Assembly: GCA_018292915.2 (NCBI GenBank)
Contig: JACVVK020000056.1
Span: forward strand, 890,001 to 954,000
Origin: Batillaria attramentaria
Taxonomy: Eukaryota; Mollusca; Gastropoda; Batillariidae
Reading direction: 5' to 3'
DNA length: 64,000 nt
Made by a program: the position numbers and the translations under genes. This document shows positions 1-11,372 of the stretch, piece after piece. Each line of letters starts with the position of its first letter. The first letter of the stretch is position 1. The notes under the pieces are model-generated. The model was not told where the DNA came from. It ran no database searches and saw only the letters and a list, made by a program, of their open reading frames with translations.

Positions 1-69
1 TTGTCAGTCAGTCTTCCGGCGTATTCTATTCTTTTGTCAAAAATCTCTCAATCCACATCTACCTTCCAG

Positions 70-326
70 ACATCATCACCGAATCCACAACGGAAGACCA
101 GACACAGGAGGACGACATGAGCACAGTGACGCATGGTTACGGATATTTCACACGTGACCTGGGTCTCTCTGCAAGTCCTGGCGATGTCAGCCCAGAGAAT
201 GCGTCCCAGCGCAAGATGGACGGTGGTGGTGTTGGTAGTACAACAGCTAGTGGAACAGAGCAGCCGTTCTATGAGCCCTTCCCTGGTGGAGACAGAGGTG
301 GGGAGTATTTTGATAGAATAAAATAA
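70..326 (+). CDS. Partial terminal (or alternative) exon, acidic Ser/Thr-rich tail
   Basis: A polypyrimidine-AG acceptor ends at 69. From 70 an open frame entered in phase 1 runs 85 residues to a TAA at 324-326. It is rich in Thr, Asp, Glu and Gly, with no membrane segment and no Cys. It ends in GGEYFDRIK, which looks like a cytoplasmic C-terminal tail. AATAAA strings at 317-327 and 425-430 follow, which favours a last exon with a short 3' UTR. The next exon (708) also starts in phase 1, so this could be an alternative terminal exon of the same gene or the end of a neighbour. A weak phase-1 donor near 297 (GAG|GTGGGG) would instead join it in frame to exon 708. Function unknown. Confidence 0.45.
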
Positions 327-424
327 AGTATTGTGGATGTGACATGGTCGGTTTGGCATTGGCCATCCACGACCGTGTTTACTAAGAGGATAAATTTGAA
401 TTCATTTTCCTTTATATGTCAGAC

Positions 425-430
425 AATAAA
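425..430 (+). terminator. Polyadenylation signal AATAAA
   Basis: AATAAA lies about 100 nt past the TAA at 326. Overlapping AATAAA hexamers also sit at 317-327. It probably ends the transcript carrying the 70-326 exon. Confidence 0.4.
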
Positions 431-707
431 GTATCATTGAAATGTCTCGAGTTGAAATGAATAATTAACAAGAAATCAATAAATTAAGAGACAAAGAGAT
501 GCAGAATGCGCTTAAAAGAGAGATGGCACATTTACTGGTTCTCGCTGGAAAACAGCCCCGTAATGAAAACAAAAATAGCAGAAACACACAGAAAGCTACA
601 TATCTGTCAGAACTGCTTTGTGCGCTTGCCAGTGTCAGTAATATTACGGTACACTCTATCACCATCAGTTTTACTATTCCGTACTTTCTATACTTACCTT
701 CGGACAG

Positions 708-1151
708 ACAAGCCCTATTTTGAGTCCTGCGAGAACCGGGAAGTGTTCCTTGAACCTGATGCCAACGGCCGCGCTATAGTGGACGTGGCGACGGCCCGTG
801 ATGGGTACGGGAACCGCCTTCCAGTCATCTCCACCATCGACATCGACAACGACCACATCAGTCTAGAGTGGGCCAAGGGGACGCAGCAGACGGTTGTCCT
901 CAACGCTTACGACAACTGGCGGAATACGGCAACCTGTCAGTTCCAGGTGCTGTTGAGAGGTTAGTGTGGCTGTACTCAGCAGTTTCTTCTTTATAATAAT
1001 AATGATAATAGGGCGGGTGGGGTGGGTGGCTGTTTCGGAGTTTAACGTCCTTTTCCACCACGTAAGGGTGATAGGGTGATATCGAAGACGGGGCAACGAG
1101 AAAAAGTCTAACACAATATTTTGGTCCAGCCGGGTAATAATAATAATAATA

Positions 1152-1221
<70 letters not shown>

Positions 1222-4200
1222 ATATTTGTTGGTATGAGTGAGTGCGGGAGTACGCGCATTGAGTCACTCTGTGAGAATTTTGCGCTATATAAGTACAATT
1301 CATTAAGCGCCGCGAACTGAACCCAACACGCACGCTCACGTGAATCACACGCATTCACTCACACACTGGACATAAACTCATTACAATCACGTGGTGCGAA
1401 GGGTCAGCTCAGCTATTTAAATTTCGGAATTTAGATTTGCATTTATGTTTCAAATTTGGTGGGCTGAACATTTCCAAAGCAGAGCAGAGGGGGAGGAAGC
1501 CGGATTACCCGGAGAGAACCCCCGACGAACGGTGCCACACATGAGAGGAAAAATTCTTTGCCCCGAGTAAATTATGAATTTCTGTTTCATTCTGGCCAGT
1601 TAGTGATTCTCTGTAAGAATATGTACTCCACTTGCCCCCCCCCCCCCCCTTCTGTTTTAGATTTTCACAGCACATAAAAAAGGAAAACAGATAAGCACAG
1701 TTCTTAATGTGAAAACTTGAATAACTGAGCTAAACATTTGCACCACGTGATTGAAGTTTGTCGATGTCCACGGTGTGCATGAGCACTTTTGATTGCCTTT
1801 CGGCTTTATACAATGTATTTGTTGTTTATCTACATGTTTATTTACAAACCGATTCACCAGTACCCAGTAAGTTTCGTGGAACTAGAAAGAACATTTGACT
1901 GAGCTTCGGACGTTTGAATGAGGGTGGGTGCGTGGGTGTTTGGGAGTTTAACGCCCTTTTCCACCACATAAGGGTGATATCAAAGACTGGGGCAACGAGA
2001 AAAAGGCCAGCACAAATATTTGACCCCATCCGGGATTCGAACTCACGACCCGAGCATTGAAAGTCCAGCGGTTACCATTCGGCCACCGGGCTCCCCGGAC
2101 GTTTGAATGAAGTGTTGGTGGAAATAATAATAATAATAATAATGGATACTTATAAAGCGCTTATTCTCAGTCTGCTTTAAGCACCCGCGACGTTCGGCTA
2201 AAATTGTGTGACCGGTTGCCATTTTTCTCTGTCTTTCAGACGTCGTCCCACCAGTGTTCACCTCTTGCCCCGGTGACGTAATGAAGAAGACAGAGCTTGC
2301 GTCAGACACAGTGTTCTGGCCCAAACCTGTTGCCGAGGACAACTCGCTGGTCGTCGAGGTGACGGGCAGTCACGAGCCGAACTCGTTGTTCAGCATTGGT
2401 GTGACGGAAGTCAACTACACAGCCGAAGATGACTCGGGAAACAGAGCCGATTGCAGATTCACTGTTACAGTCATTTTAGGTGAGGACTGACATGCGCTTA
2501 CTCTCTTTACAGCGGCTGAGTAAGAGGGATAAGAAAAGAAAAAGGATGGAATGGATCTCTTGCTCATGATACTCATCAAGCACAAGAAAAATTGTTGCCC
2601 CAGCTGTCAAGCCCTCCTTGGATTTCACCCACAGCCTGGGAGCTGATGAAGATTTGGGGCAGCAAAGAAACAAACAAACAAACAAACAAACATTAAATAA
2701 ATAAATGAATAAAAGAAAACAGAAAAGGGATGGAAGCAAGGGCAGGACAAGGGGCACGTCTGAATAAGACAAAGATGACTAAGGTTTTAACTGGTAATAT
2801 TATGAATTTAAGTAATACAAGTAACACAGAATTCAAAATTCATGAGCATTCTTTCTGTTATTTGTCTCTTCAATTCAATTCAATTCAAAATACTTTATTG
2901 TCTGTTTAAGAGAGACTCGAAAAACAGAAAATCTTCTTTGGCCTCACATTATGCTCTTTCACAGATAAGATAAAATACAGTCATTAAAGATCTTGATATC
3001 AAACATAAAAATAAAATAGGGTTAAACGTTAAGGTCAAACAAACTTCAGAAACAATTTTTTTTAATGCTCTTGCTGAGCATCCCAGGTTTTATTGTTGTT
3101 GTTGTTGTTGTTTATTGTCGTTTTTGTTGTTGTTGTTGTTGTTTGTTTGGGTTTGTGTAATAGCATCCACGCTGGAACTGTTCCACAAGTTTTAAACTAC
3201 ATACCAAAGTTTTGTACGGGCCATGTAAACTAGTTAAAATTTCTGTCCTTTTTTTTCCCCCAACAGAGCAACGATGTAGTCTTCCGACCTTCAAGAACGG
3301 AGCCATCATGTGTCGCACCAACTGGGAACAGACGTACTCCATCGCACACGCAAGGAAGACAACTCCGCCAAACCTGTCCGCGTCGCCGCCAGAGTTGTGC
3401 CAGTTCACGTGTCAGGGTAACCACGTTGTCAACCCTGTCAGCCTCTTCTCTCGTCCCTTCGACTGCCGTGCTGGTGGCGAGGACTTTGCCAAGCTTTCTG
3501 CCTTGATGAAGAAACAGGATGCGTGTTTATGTGAGTTCTATTAAGAAGTATAATCTATTGGTGTGTATTTTAAGTCGTTCAGATTCACGTATCTTTATCA
3601 TCCCGATTTTTGCAATTTGTTTACAAAAACAAAAAACAAAAAAAATGGTGCTTCTGTACCCCCCCCCCACCCCCCTTCCTTCCCCATCTCTTTTGTCAGC
3701 ATATGAGTCAAAAGTAAACAATAACAGAAATGACACCCTTCGTTGTTCCAGTGAAGAAAAGCCCAACAATCGCCCGTCAGGAATTCAGCCTGAGTTTTGA
3801 GGGCCCGTGTAGTCCCGACGACGAGGCCCTGAAGCAGGAGTTGAGGGTCCAAATCCTTGATCCGCTGGATGAGAAGAACCTATGCGAGTGGGCGGAGTGT
3901 CACCATGGCAACATCACCATCCACTGTGGGCCCCCTCCACCCTCCAAGAGGCGCAGTGGCACTGTGCCGGACACGTTTGACATGCGCTGGAACGTCACAA
4001 TTCAGAGCAGGTGAGGCGGAAGTTTAGGCGTGTCTCATGAAACATACTAGGTTGATTACCATGGACACAAGCTCACTTGGCTACAGCTTGGAAAGTGCCA
4101 ATCACTGTTTCAGATTTCACAGCAGTTCGCAACCCCCCCCCCCCCCCCCCTCCCCAGTGATGCCAACACAAACTGTAAAAAAAAAAAAAAAAAAAACCCA

Positions 4201-6364
4201 CTTCCTGGGTGTGGGGCATTGATGAGACATATGTGTATGAATGGCGGACACCTTCATTATCCGTCACTCTAAGGCGAGCAAAAAAAAAAAAAACCCCAGT
4301 TGTCTAAATTTCTGAAACTATGGTCGATTTTTTTTTATCTGTACACTTTTTTTGTAGGCACATTTCTAGAAATATGCCCATTTTTTTTGTTTTTGTTTTG
4401 TTTTTTTGAAAATGTGTCTGTCCCCAAGTCCCCCCTCCCCCCACCCCCCACCCTAAAAAAAAAGAAAAAGTTCTGGCATTTCTTGTTAGGCCATTTTGTT
4501 TCTGCCATTGAGACATCCAGTACAGTACTATTCACTGCTGCTTTCTCTTCCTTCTCTGGCAACTAGCGAGGGACTGAGTCGTGACAAGGTGGATAAGATC
4601 TTTCTCAGCATCAAGCTGGAGCTGATGAATATGGCGGCCATGCCCATCACCCTGGCCCTTCAGCAGCACTTCCAGACCGTTGCCAACAGCGTGCGGATGT
4701 TCCCGCTGGAGTTCACTTGCCAGCCTGGAGAGATGAGTTTCAGCGATGGGTGTGGTAAGTGTGTGCCAAACATTTTGTCTTTGTATTCCTTCTTTCCTAT
4801 TTGTGCTGGCTTTTCCATCGTTGCTCCGTCTTTGATATCACCCGTATGTGGTGGAAAAGGATGTTAAACCCACAAACACCCACCCACCCTTTCCCCACTA
4901 AGCTTTATTTATATTTACAGTACGTGTATCTCGAAACGATTTCCTAAGCACCACGAGCACTTAAGATGTAATAATAATAATAATAATAATAATGAGTATT
5001 GTAAAGGCGCTTTACCCAATTTCATGAATCGGCTCAGAGCGCCGCGGACTGAACCCAACACGCACGCTCACGTGAATCACACGCATTCTCTCACACACTG
5101 GACATAAACACATTACAATCACGTGGTGCGAAGGGCCAGCTCAGCTATTTAAATTTCGGAATTTAGAATTGCATTTATTTTTTTCAAATTTGGTGGGCTG
5201 AACATTTCCAAAGCAGAGGGGGAGGAAGCCGGAGTACCCGGAGAGAACCCCCGACGATGTAGCCATGCACTATATCACATCATCATCATCTCTTCTGATT
5301 TTCTTTTCTTTTATGGATGGTTGACTCCTTCCCCTCCCCTCCCCTACCCCCCCCCCCCCCCCCCCCCCCTCCAGCACATGCGCCTCTCCTTGTGCGTCTC
5401 TCTCCACCCAAAGACACGTAAATTGTAATACCGTCCTCTCACCCCACCCTATCTCAGTCTTGATTGATTGATTAGCGGGCTGGCTGACTGATCGATTGGT
5501 TGACTGGCTGGTTGCTTGGTTGATCGGCTGACTGACTGACATATTGACAGATTGACTGACTGACTGGCTGGCTGATTGACTGAATGACTGATCATTTGAT
5601 TTGATTTGACTGACTGAATGACTGAGTGATTGATTTGTGAATGATTAACTCATAATCCTTTGCAGTTCCTTGCCCCGTTGGCACATATTACAACATGAGT
5701 GGACTGATGAGTGACTGACTGACTGACTGACTGACTGACCAGTTGATTGATTTGACTGACCGATCGATTCGTGAATAATCAACTCACAATCCCTTGCAGT
5801 TCCTTGCCCAGCTGGTACATACTACAACACAACGACAGGCCGGTGCCGACTGTGCGCACGCGGATTGTGGCAGCACCAGACTCGACAGCTAAGCTGTCAG
5901 CAGTGTAGCTACGGATACACCAGAGAAGAGGGCGCCCTTAGTGAGAAGGAGTGTAAGTCAGTCACGTCGTGGTTCACCAAGACGGCTTAATTCGTTTAAT
6001 AAGCTACATTTCTCGTTTATTGTTATTTAATTATTATTTTATATTCCTATTTCCGAAATATTTTGCCAGTGCGGTGTAGTTCACCAACTACAGTACCACT
6101 GCGCCAGGTTTGATGTTTCAAATCTCCTGTTCAAAGCTTCTGAGAAAATGCCAGTATTATGATTTACCATGGACACACACACACACACACACACGCACGC
6201 ACGCACGCACGCACGCACGCACACACATCAACAGGACTTTATTCTCTTATTTGTACACACAATACTGTGCAGAAGAGAACACTTTGGTATGGACACAATA
6301 AGGTTACCACGGCGTCTCGGCACAGACGCGACGCCCGCTTGCAATCATAGCGCACACGCGCGCG

Positions 6365-6419
<55 letters not shown>

Positions 6420-8794
6420 CGGAAGGTTCAGACGACGGAGGGGTATAACATAGTCTCACTTTGCTACACATGACTCAAGAAATCAAACCAGAGACATTGA
6501 ATTATCACACGTGACTTTTTCTCCCTCAAAAAAAAAAAAAAAAAAAAAATGTCATCGAATCTGCACACCTGGGTTTCAGGTGTGACGTTCCCACCGATCG
6601 ACGAGATGTCCAAGTTCCTGATCATCACCGCGTGCACGTTTGGTGTCGTGTTCCTGCTGATGGTGATCTTCATGTACCTGCAGTACCAGCGCCAGCAGCG
6701 GCAGGCCAAGCAACGAATGGCCCTCATGGCGAGTAATCCGCATCGCCTCCCCACGCCAAATGTCTATGCCAGTCCTCCCATTGTTAAGGTACATGCATGC
6801 GCTTAGTAACATACACACTAACTTAGGACGGGACCTGACTTTTTTTTTTTTTTCACATTACGTTAATAGATGGCTGCACTTTGCAAGCCATAGGCCAAAG
6901 CCCCGCTCCTTTACTCTGCCGTGCAATGGCAAAACCTCACTAAGTCCATGACGTCATTCTAGGGGAAAAGAAGAGATGGGCGTAATGGTCCTTTTTTTCG
7001 AATGACGTCAATAGGCTAACTGCTTTCTGTTTGTAGCAATATTGAACTACATGTGCTTCCGTCTTTGAAGTAGCCCCGAATTAGTCTTTGTGGCTTGCGC
7101 GGCGTTAAGCCTCAAAATCTCACTCACTCACCCCCGTCTTTGAAGTGTCTGGCAAGAAAGTTTGCCAGACTGTGCCACGTGTCGTGCTTATTATGCCATA
7201 GCATGCGACAGGCTGAATTAGGCGGCTCGGCCCTTTTCATTGACAGTGGTGGTGTCATCCATTCCAATCTTGTGTCTTTGGAGGGTTGAAAGTTGATGAT
7301 CTAGAAGAAAAACAATCTTCAGAAAAAGTGTTTAGAATACTCATTAATATTTATTATAATGAATAATTCATAACATTTATTTTACCAAAAAATCTTCATG
7401 CCATTTGAATACCCTTTAGGGGGAAGGCAATTCTAAACATCCTTAGGTTTCGCTACATGTTCGATAAAAAATCTTCCCGAGGCATACGTCGTGGCAGATA
7501 AACACTGTACAGGTATGATGATGATGATGATGATGATTCAGTTCAGTTCAATTCAAATTCAAATAAATTTTTATCATCCCAAACGCGAAGTTTGTATTCT
7601 GTATACAAAGAGATACAGTCCGCCAGTACTTTGACGTTACCTACATCTGCTCATTATCAAAGCCCATGCGTCTATCTCTTCCTGACGTTTGTACGTGCTC
7701 TGTTTTTATATCAACAGCCGGCAGACCACATCCGCCGCAGCTCCCTCGACTACATTGGTTGCCACGACTACGAGGATATCGACGGCGCATCAACGGCCAC
7801 CAAAGCCATGTTGCAAGCTCTCAGCAAATCTTCCTACTGGCATCGAAACAATTCCCTGTCGCGCTCCCCCTACGCTTCAAATAGGGACTCGCTACATTCC
7901 TTCAAAGGTACGAGTGACCTGATGTTTCGCATCCCTCCCTCACCGACACAGCGCGAGTCTCTCGGAGCCAACTCTTTCCAGACGTCTGCAGAAACCCTGA
8001 CTGTTCAGTCTTCTCCGAGAGGGTCACACCGCTCTTTTCACATGGGCGGTGATGGGTTCTACAGCAAACCTCCGATGTCTCCAGGTATCAACAACATCAA
8101 CTCATTCAAAGGATCCCCTGTGTCTCCGTACAAAAGTTTGAATTTTGGCCGTGAAAACGGGAGTGCGTTAAGAACCTCCCCTGACTCCCCAACCAGAAGT
8201 CCTCAACTGCCCAGAGACGCGGAGAGCCCGTACAGGCTGGTCAACAAGACTCACGATGCCGACAGTCCATATCGACTGGCCAGGGAGTCACCTTACGGTC
8301 GCGTCACTGTCACCCCATCCCCCTTTTACAGAGAGCTCCAGAAAACATTTCAGTCGGGGTCGGGGTTTCCTCAAGAGTTTGGCTCCGATTTTGCGCCTGA
8401 TATGCCACCAGAGGCTTCGTCCAGTAACCGAGGATTTTCAAGCATGCCGGAGTCCCCGAGCCGTGGGTCCAGGCTCCCTCGAGCTACGACGGATACGCAA
8501 CACTCGTTTAAGTCCATGCCGGATTCACCAGTCCACAGCCGCTCGCCAACGATGGCTCCTGACGACCCCAACACGTTTACTCCGCTGGGTGATTCGTTAT
8601 ACAAACGGCCATCTTCACCGGTCTCCCCGATGCCGTCGAGCCGCATGTCCAGTGACTCGTTGCACAGATCTCCATCAACGCCCCGTGCTTCCCCTCTGTC
8701 GTCACGCAGGCGGATAGACTCCTCGCACCGTACACCACCCCTCACTCGCAACAAACGATCGATCACAGAAAACAGTTGTTACGAGTATGAATAA
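708..8794 (+). CDS. HYR/Sushi-like/ephrin-receptor-like single-pass transmembrane protein (3' eight exons)
   Basis: Exons I derived: 708-959, 2240-2479, 3267-3530, 3752-4010, 4567-4754, 5800-5952, 6580-6788 and 7718-8794 (TAA 8792-8794). All have GT-AG borders and compatible phases (1,1,1,2,1,1,0), giving about 880 residues; the N-terminus is missing because exon 708 starts in phase 1. Domains in order: a HYR domain (Ig-like, exon 708), a second HYR domain with the typical PPVFTSCPGD start (exon 2240), two Cys-rich modules (3267, 3752; the first resembles Sushi), a linker, an ephrin-receptor-like Cys module starting PCPAGTYYN (5800), one hydrophobic membrane helix (FLIITACTFGVVFLLMVIFM) followed by a basic stop-transfer QRQQRQAKQR (6580), then a ~360-residue cytoplasmic tail full of Ser-Pro motifs. 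The architecture recalls SVEP1-type extracellular proteins but is membrane-anchored. Likely a cell-surface adhesion or receptor protein; ligand unknown. Confidence 0.8.
1014..1135 (-). repeat. SINE family A, head-truncated
   Basis: The reverse strand has the family tail: GGACGTTAAACTCC preceded by TTGCCCCGTCTTCGATATCACC. The tRNA-like head is absent. It directly abuts the SINE B copy at 1136. Confidence 0.65.
1136..1572 (-). repeat. tRNA-derived SINE, family B, with (AAT)n/(GT)n 3' tail
   Basis: It matches the fuller copy at 16030-16431: the same AACACGCACGCTCACGTGAA block, GGTGGGCTGAACATTTCC block and GCCCCGAGT end. The minus-strand 3' end runs into (GT)n at about 1154-1220 and an AAT tract. 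The tRNA-like head is mostly lost. It lies in an intron of the HYR gene. Confidence 0.75.
1920..2096 (-). repeat. tRNA-derived SINE, family A, near full length
   Basis: On the minus strand a tRNA-like head (GGTGGCCGAATGGTA, then box-B-like GAGTTCGAATCC) is followed by the body TTGTGCTGGC..CTCGTTGCCCC and the tail GTTAAACTCCCAAACACCCA. It lies in the HYR gene intron before exon 2240. Confidence 0.8.
2868..3060. repeat. Interspersed repeat with ATTCAATTCAAAATACTTTATT end
   Basis: A (AATTC)n stretch followed by AATACTTTATTGTCTG resembles the antisense 3' end of a retroelement. Similar sequence occurs near 48740-48890 and, weakly, near 7545. Family not identified. Confidence 0.4.
4799..4890 (+). 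repeat. SINE family A, 5'-truncated
   Basis: The body and tail of family A (TTGTGCTGGCTTTTCCATCG, then TATGTGGTGGAAAAGGATG) are present without the tRNA-like head. It lies in the intron after exon 4567-4754. Confidence 0.7.
4970..5259 (-). repeat. tRNA-derived SINE, family B, truncated
   Basis: It shares long blocks with 16030-16431 (the (AAT)n tail, GCGCTTTACCCAATTTCATG, and the AACACGCACGCTCACGTGAA block) but stops before the tRNA-like head, at about the CCCCCGACGA block. Confidence 0.75.
5461..5765 (+). repeat. Degenerate (GACT/GATT)n microsatellite
   Basis: An intron stretch of tetranucleotides of the form GACT, GATT and GGCT surrounds the duplicated exon start. Slippage or unequal exchange in this tract is a plausible cause of the exon-start duplication. 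Confidence 0.8.
5640..5718 (+). pseudogene. Duplicated acceptor and start of the Cys-rich exon
   Basis: The intron end and first ~35 nt of exon 5800-5952 occur again about 134 bp upstream. CCTTTGCAG ends at 5665, followed by codons for PCPVGTYYN, nearly identical to PCPAGTYYN of the real exon. The copy then runs into the GACT-rich microsatellite and reaches an in-frame TGA at 5716-5718. Use of this acceptor would end the protein before the membrane helix. Confidence 0.7.
6170..6418 (+). repeat. Two (CA)n/(CACG)n microsatellites
   Basis: (CA)n with CGCA units at about 6173-6229 and a purer (CA)n at 6366-6417 lie in the intron before the membrane-helix exon. Translations of these tracts are low-complexity artefacts. 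Confidence 0.9.
7070..7130 (+). repeat. Short interspersed motif: AGTCTTTGTGGCTTGCGCGGCG
   Basis: CCGAATTAGTCTTTGT followed by GCGGCGTTAAGCC and CTCACTCACTCA recurs at 48950-48995, 49447-49482 and 54310-54385. It resembles the 3' end of a retroposon family. Confidence 0.55.
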
Positions 8795-10318
8795 CCGGGC
8801 ATATTTTTCTCTCTTTTACTTACTTGTAGACCAACAGTGAGTAGTTTAGCAGAAAAAAAAAATTCATTTGTTGAAGTTGATAATGTGCAGCTAGAGTTTT
8901 TATGCTGATCATCTGATGTGTGAATTCTGAGGATAAACTTCGAAGTGACTTTGCACTTTATCAGCACTCTAGGCTTGGTTAAGCATAATAATGGTATGTT
9001 TAGCTTGCAGTCTGCAAAGTCAGAGACACGGCTGCTTATGAAACCTCTCAGACAGGAGAGCTCAAGCGACCGAGAGAATCACTGCTACATGATTGCGTTG
9101 CATTAGGCTTGGGTATGATTGTATTCAGATGTGTTTGTATTGAGGAAAGACATATTATGTACGTTGGCCAAAAGAAATATATCAGTTTGCAGGGCAATAC
9201 ATAATACAGTATTGTGAGTTTCTGCCTCATGTGTATACATTTACTTGTGTATATTATGTTGTGTAAAACTGGTCTGTAAAACTTTCTGTTTTCGCTGTGC
9301 ACAGAATGTATTTGTAGTTCGTGTTCGAACAGAGTTTGATCTGTGTATTTTGGTCTTCTGAAAATTCATACCTCAGTTCTGAGGGTTTATTCATTGTTTG
9401 CATTTCATGGGAGTTGACACAGCTTACTGTACATATGTGTTAGACTGTGTGTTCAAAGACTGGTATATGGTTACCTTTGGTGTGTTCTTCGTCTGAAATG
9501 GAATTTGTGTATGATTTCAGATGTATACACCAGCTGCTAAATATATACAACTGCATTTACTGTTGGAGATATTGAATTATTCGCTCTCATTTGCCTAAAA
9601 TTCTATTTGTCGAGCATTTTCTTAGTTTCAGTCACCATTCCATGTCATCAGAGTTGTAATCATGCCAGGTGAGATGAGCTGTTTTTGAACACTTCTTTGA
9701 AAATCAGGTTTTGATTTAAGTGCAATATGCTGTTTGCAGAATGTCTGTGTTTACACGATTTTATGTTTCAAACTTATTTCAAAGGCACTAATTTGTAAAT
9801 TAGGAAAATCAAGAATCTAGACCTTTCATCCACAAGAACGGATAAGTATGCAGAGTTTGGGATGATCTCTTCGTTGTCTGTATCATCTTTTCTCATTACT
9901 GTCATCTTCATAACACACTGATAGAGAAATCATTCTAGCCCTGAAGTCGACGAACAAGTTACTTACATCCAGTAGCCATTATTTGTACGCAAGTTACATC
10001 TGTCATTGTCAGTCACCATCATCTTCAATGTTCTTCAAACCACCACCATGAAATGTTCAATATTCACCATAACTGTACTATCACTATGCAATTCTAATTT
10101 GCCTAATTTAATAATCTGCTGATTACCATAATCCCTCAATTCACAGCAGACATGATTATGCATCAGGTCTCCTTTAGCCTTTTTGTCAAACGGAAGCCTT
10201 CTTCAAGATTTTCACGAAATTTTTTGGAATGATATTTTGGAGAATTTTGTCAACATTTTACATGTGTTTTTTTTTTTAATTTGGACATTGCAGTTGGCAG
10301 AGGATTCTAGTCAATAAA
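8795..10318 (+). other. Probable 3' UTR of the HYR transmembrane gene
   Basis: This AT-rich stretch after the stop codon has no coding signal. An AATAAA at 10313-10318 is the first good polyadenylation hexamer downstream. A 3' UTR of about 1.5 kb is inferred; no transcript evidence is available. Confidence 0.45.
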
Positions 10319-11144
10319 TTTGTGTCAAATTAAAGACAGCATTTTTTTCAGACAGTTTATATTGTATTCATTGTACTCTCTTCGGGCGTTCATGTGTAGG
10401 AACAGAATGTTGTATGTATCGTAAGCATATTTTGCTTTTGGTGGTACGGTCGATCAGTCTGGCTACCGCAGGTTTCATGATTTTCATGAATTCAAGATTG
10501 TGTGACTGTCATCTGGTGTACATGTTTGTGCGTGTGAAATACCCAACAACAGAATGAAAAATGCAGTACATGTATCAGGTACGTCCGTGTTTCAGAATAA
10601 TGATCTAAACACACTGCATATTACAGGTCTGATGCTTCAGCATATGTTGTTTAGCAGTTTGGTTAATCCAAATCAATGGTTAATCCAAATCAACTGATTA
10701 CAAAATAATTTGCTTAAAATACAGATTGAATCAGTTCCAGTGAGAGCAAGAACAACAATAGCTTTAGCTTTTCTTTAAAAAAAAAATTGTAAAGAAAACT
10801 TTTTGTGGTAACAGTACCTTGTATGCTGTGTATGTGTAGCTACTGCTAACAATTCTGTGTGTGCTTTTACTGCATAGACTTACGTGAAACGAAATGGTTT
10901 TCCTGTTGTGCAGGATTTTTATTTTTATTTTTTTTTTTTTTGGCTACCCCAGTTCTTTGCCAGTTCCAGTGGTGTTCCTCCCAGGTCATGGGTGGAATCC
11001 ATGGAGGGCTCGGAGGCTGGGGCAATTTTTGTTATGCATGATGATGGCGATGAGCATGATGAGAAGATCCTGCTATTGAGGTCCGTGTGGTTTGCAGGAC
11101 AGGGCCGCATTCCACGCTTCCTGTCACGTTGCCGGCCGTGTAAT
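10319..11144. other. Non-coding, nothing recognised
   Basis: AT-rich DNA with no convincing exon. It may be further 3' UTR or intergenic spacer. Confidence 0.4.
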
Positions 11145-11372
11145 CATACACATCATAAGACGTGTTATACTAAGGGAAGCACCCCCAAAGTCGCACCCGT
11201 GAAGTAGGTGAATCTCGGCTGTGTGGCAACAGCCTCCCCACTGGACCCATAGCACACCCGCTCTGGGTAGGAGCCGACCTAAGTAGGAAAAATCCCGCTT
11301 GCCTCGGCTGGGACTCGAACCCGCGTCTCCCGGTCCATGGTCCGAAGTGCTAACCACTACACTACGGGGGAC
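11145..11372 (-). repeat. tRNA-derived SINE, family C
   Basis: On the minus strand the 5' end at 11372 reads GTCCCCCGTAGTGTAGTGG and continues to TTAGCAC (box A). GGTTCGAGTCC (box B) follows about 50 nt later, then a non-tRNA body ending near GTATGATTACACGG. Because of the long body it is a SINE, not a functional tRNA gene. Confidence 0.8.

Noticed and set aside
863..1358. Two long minus-strand open frames with poly-His/Thr stretches
   Set aside because: They are translations of the (GT)n array and SINE sequence in an intron of the HYR gene; no splice or codon signal.
8371..8766. 131-residue minus-strand open frame
   Set aside because: Lies antisense within the Ser-Pro-rich last exon, whose own frame is supported by splicing and phase.
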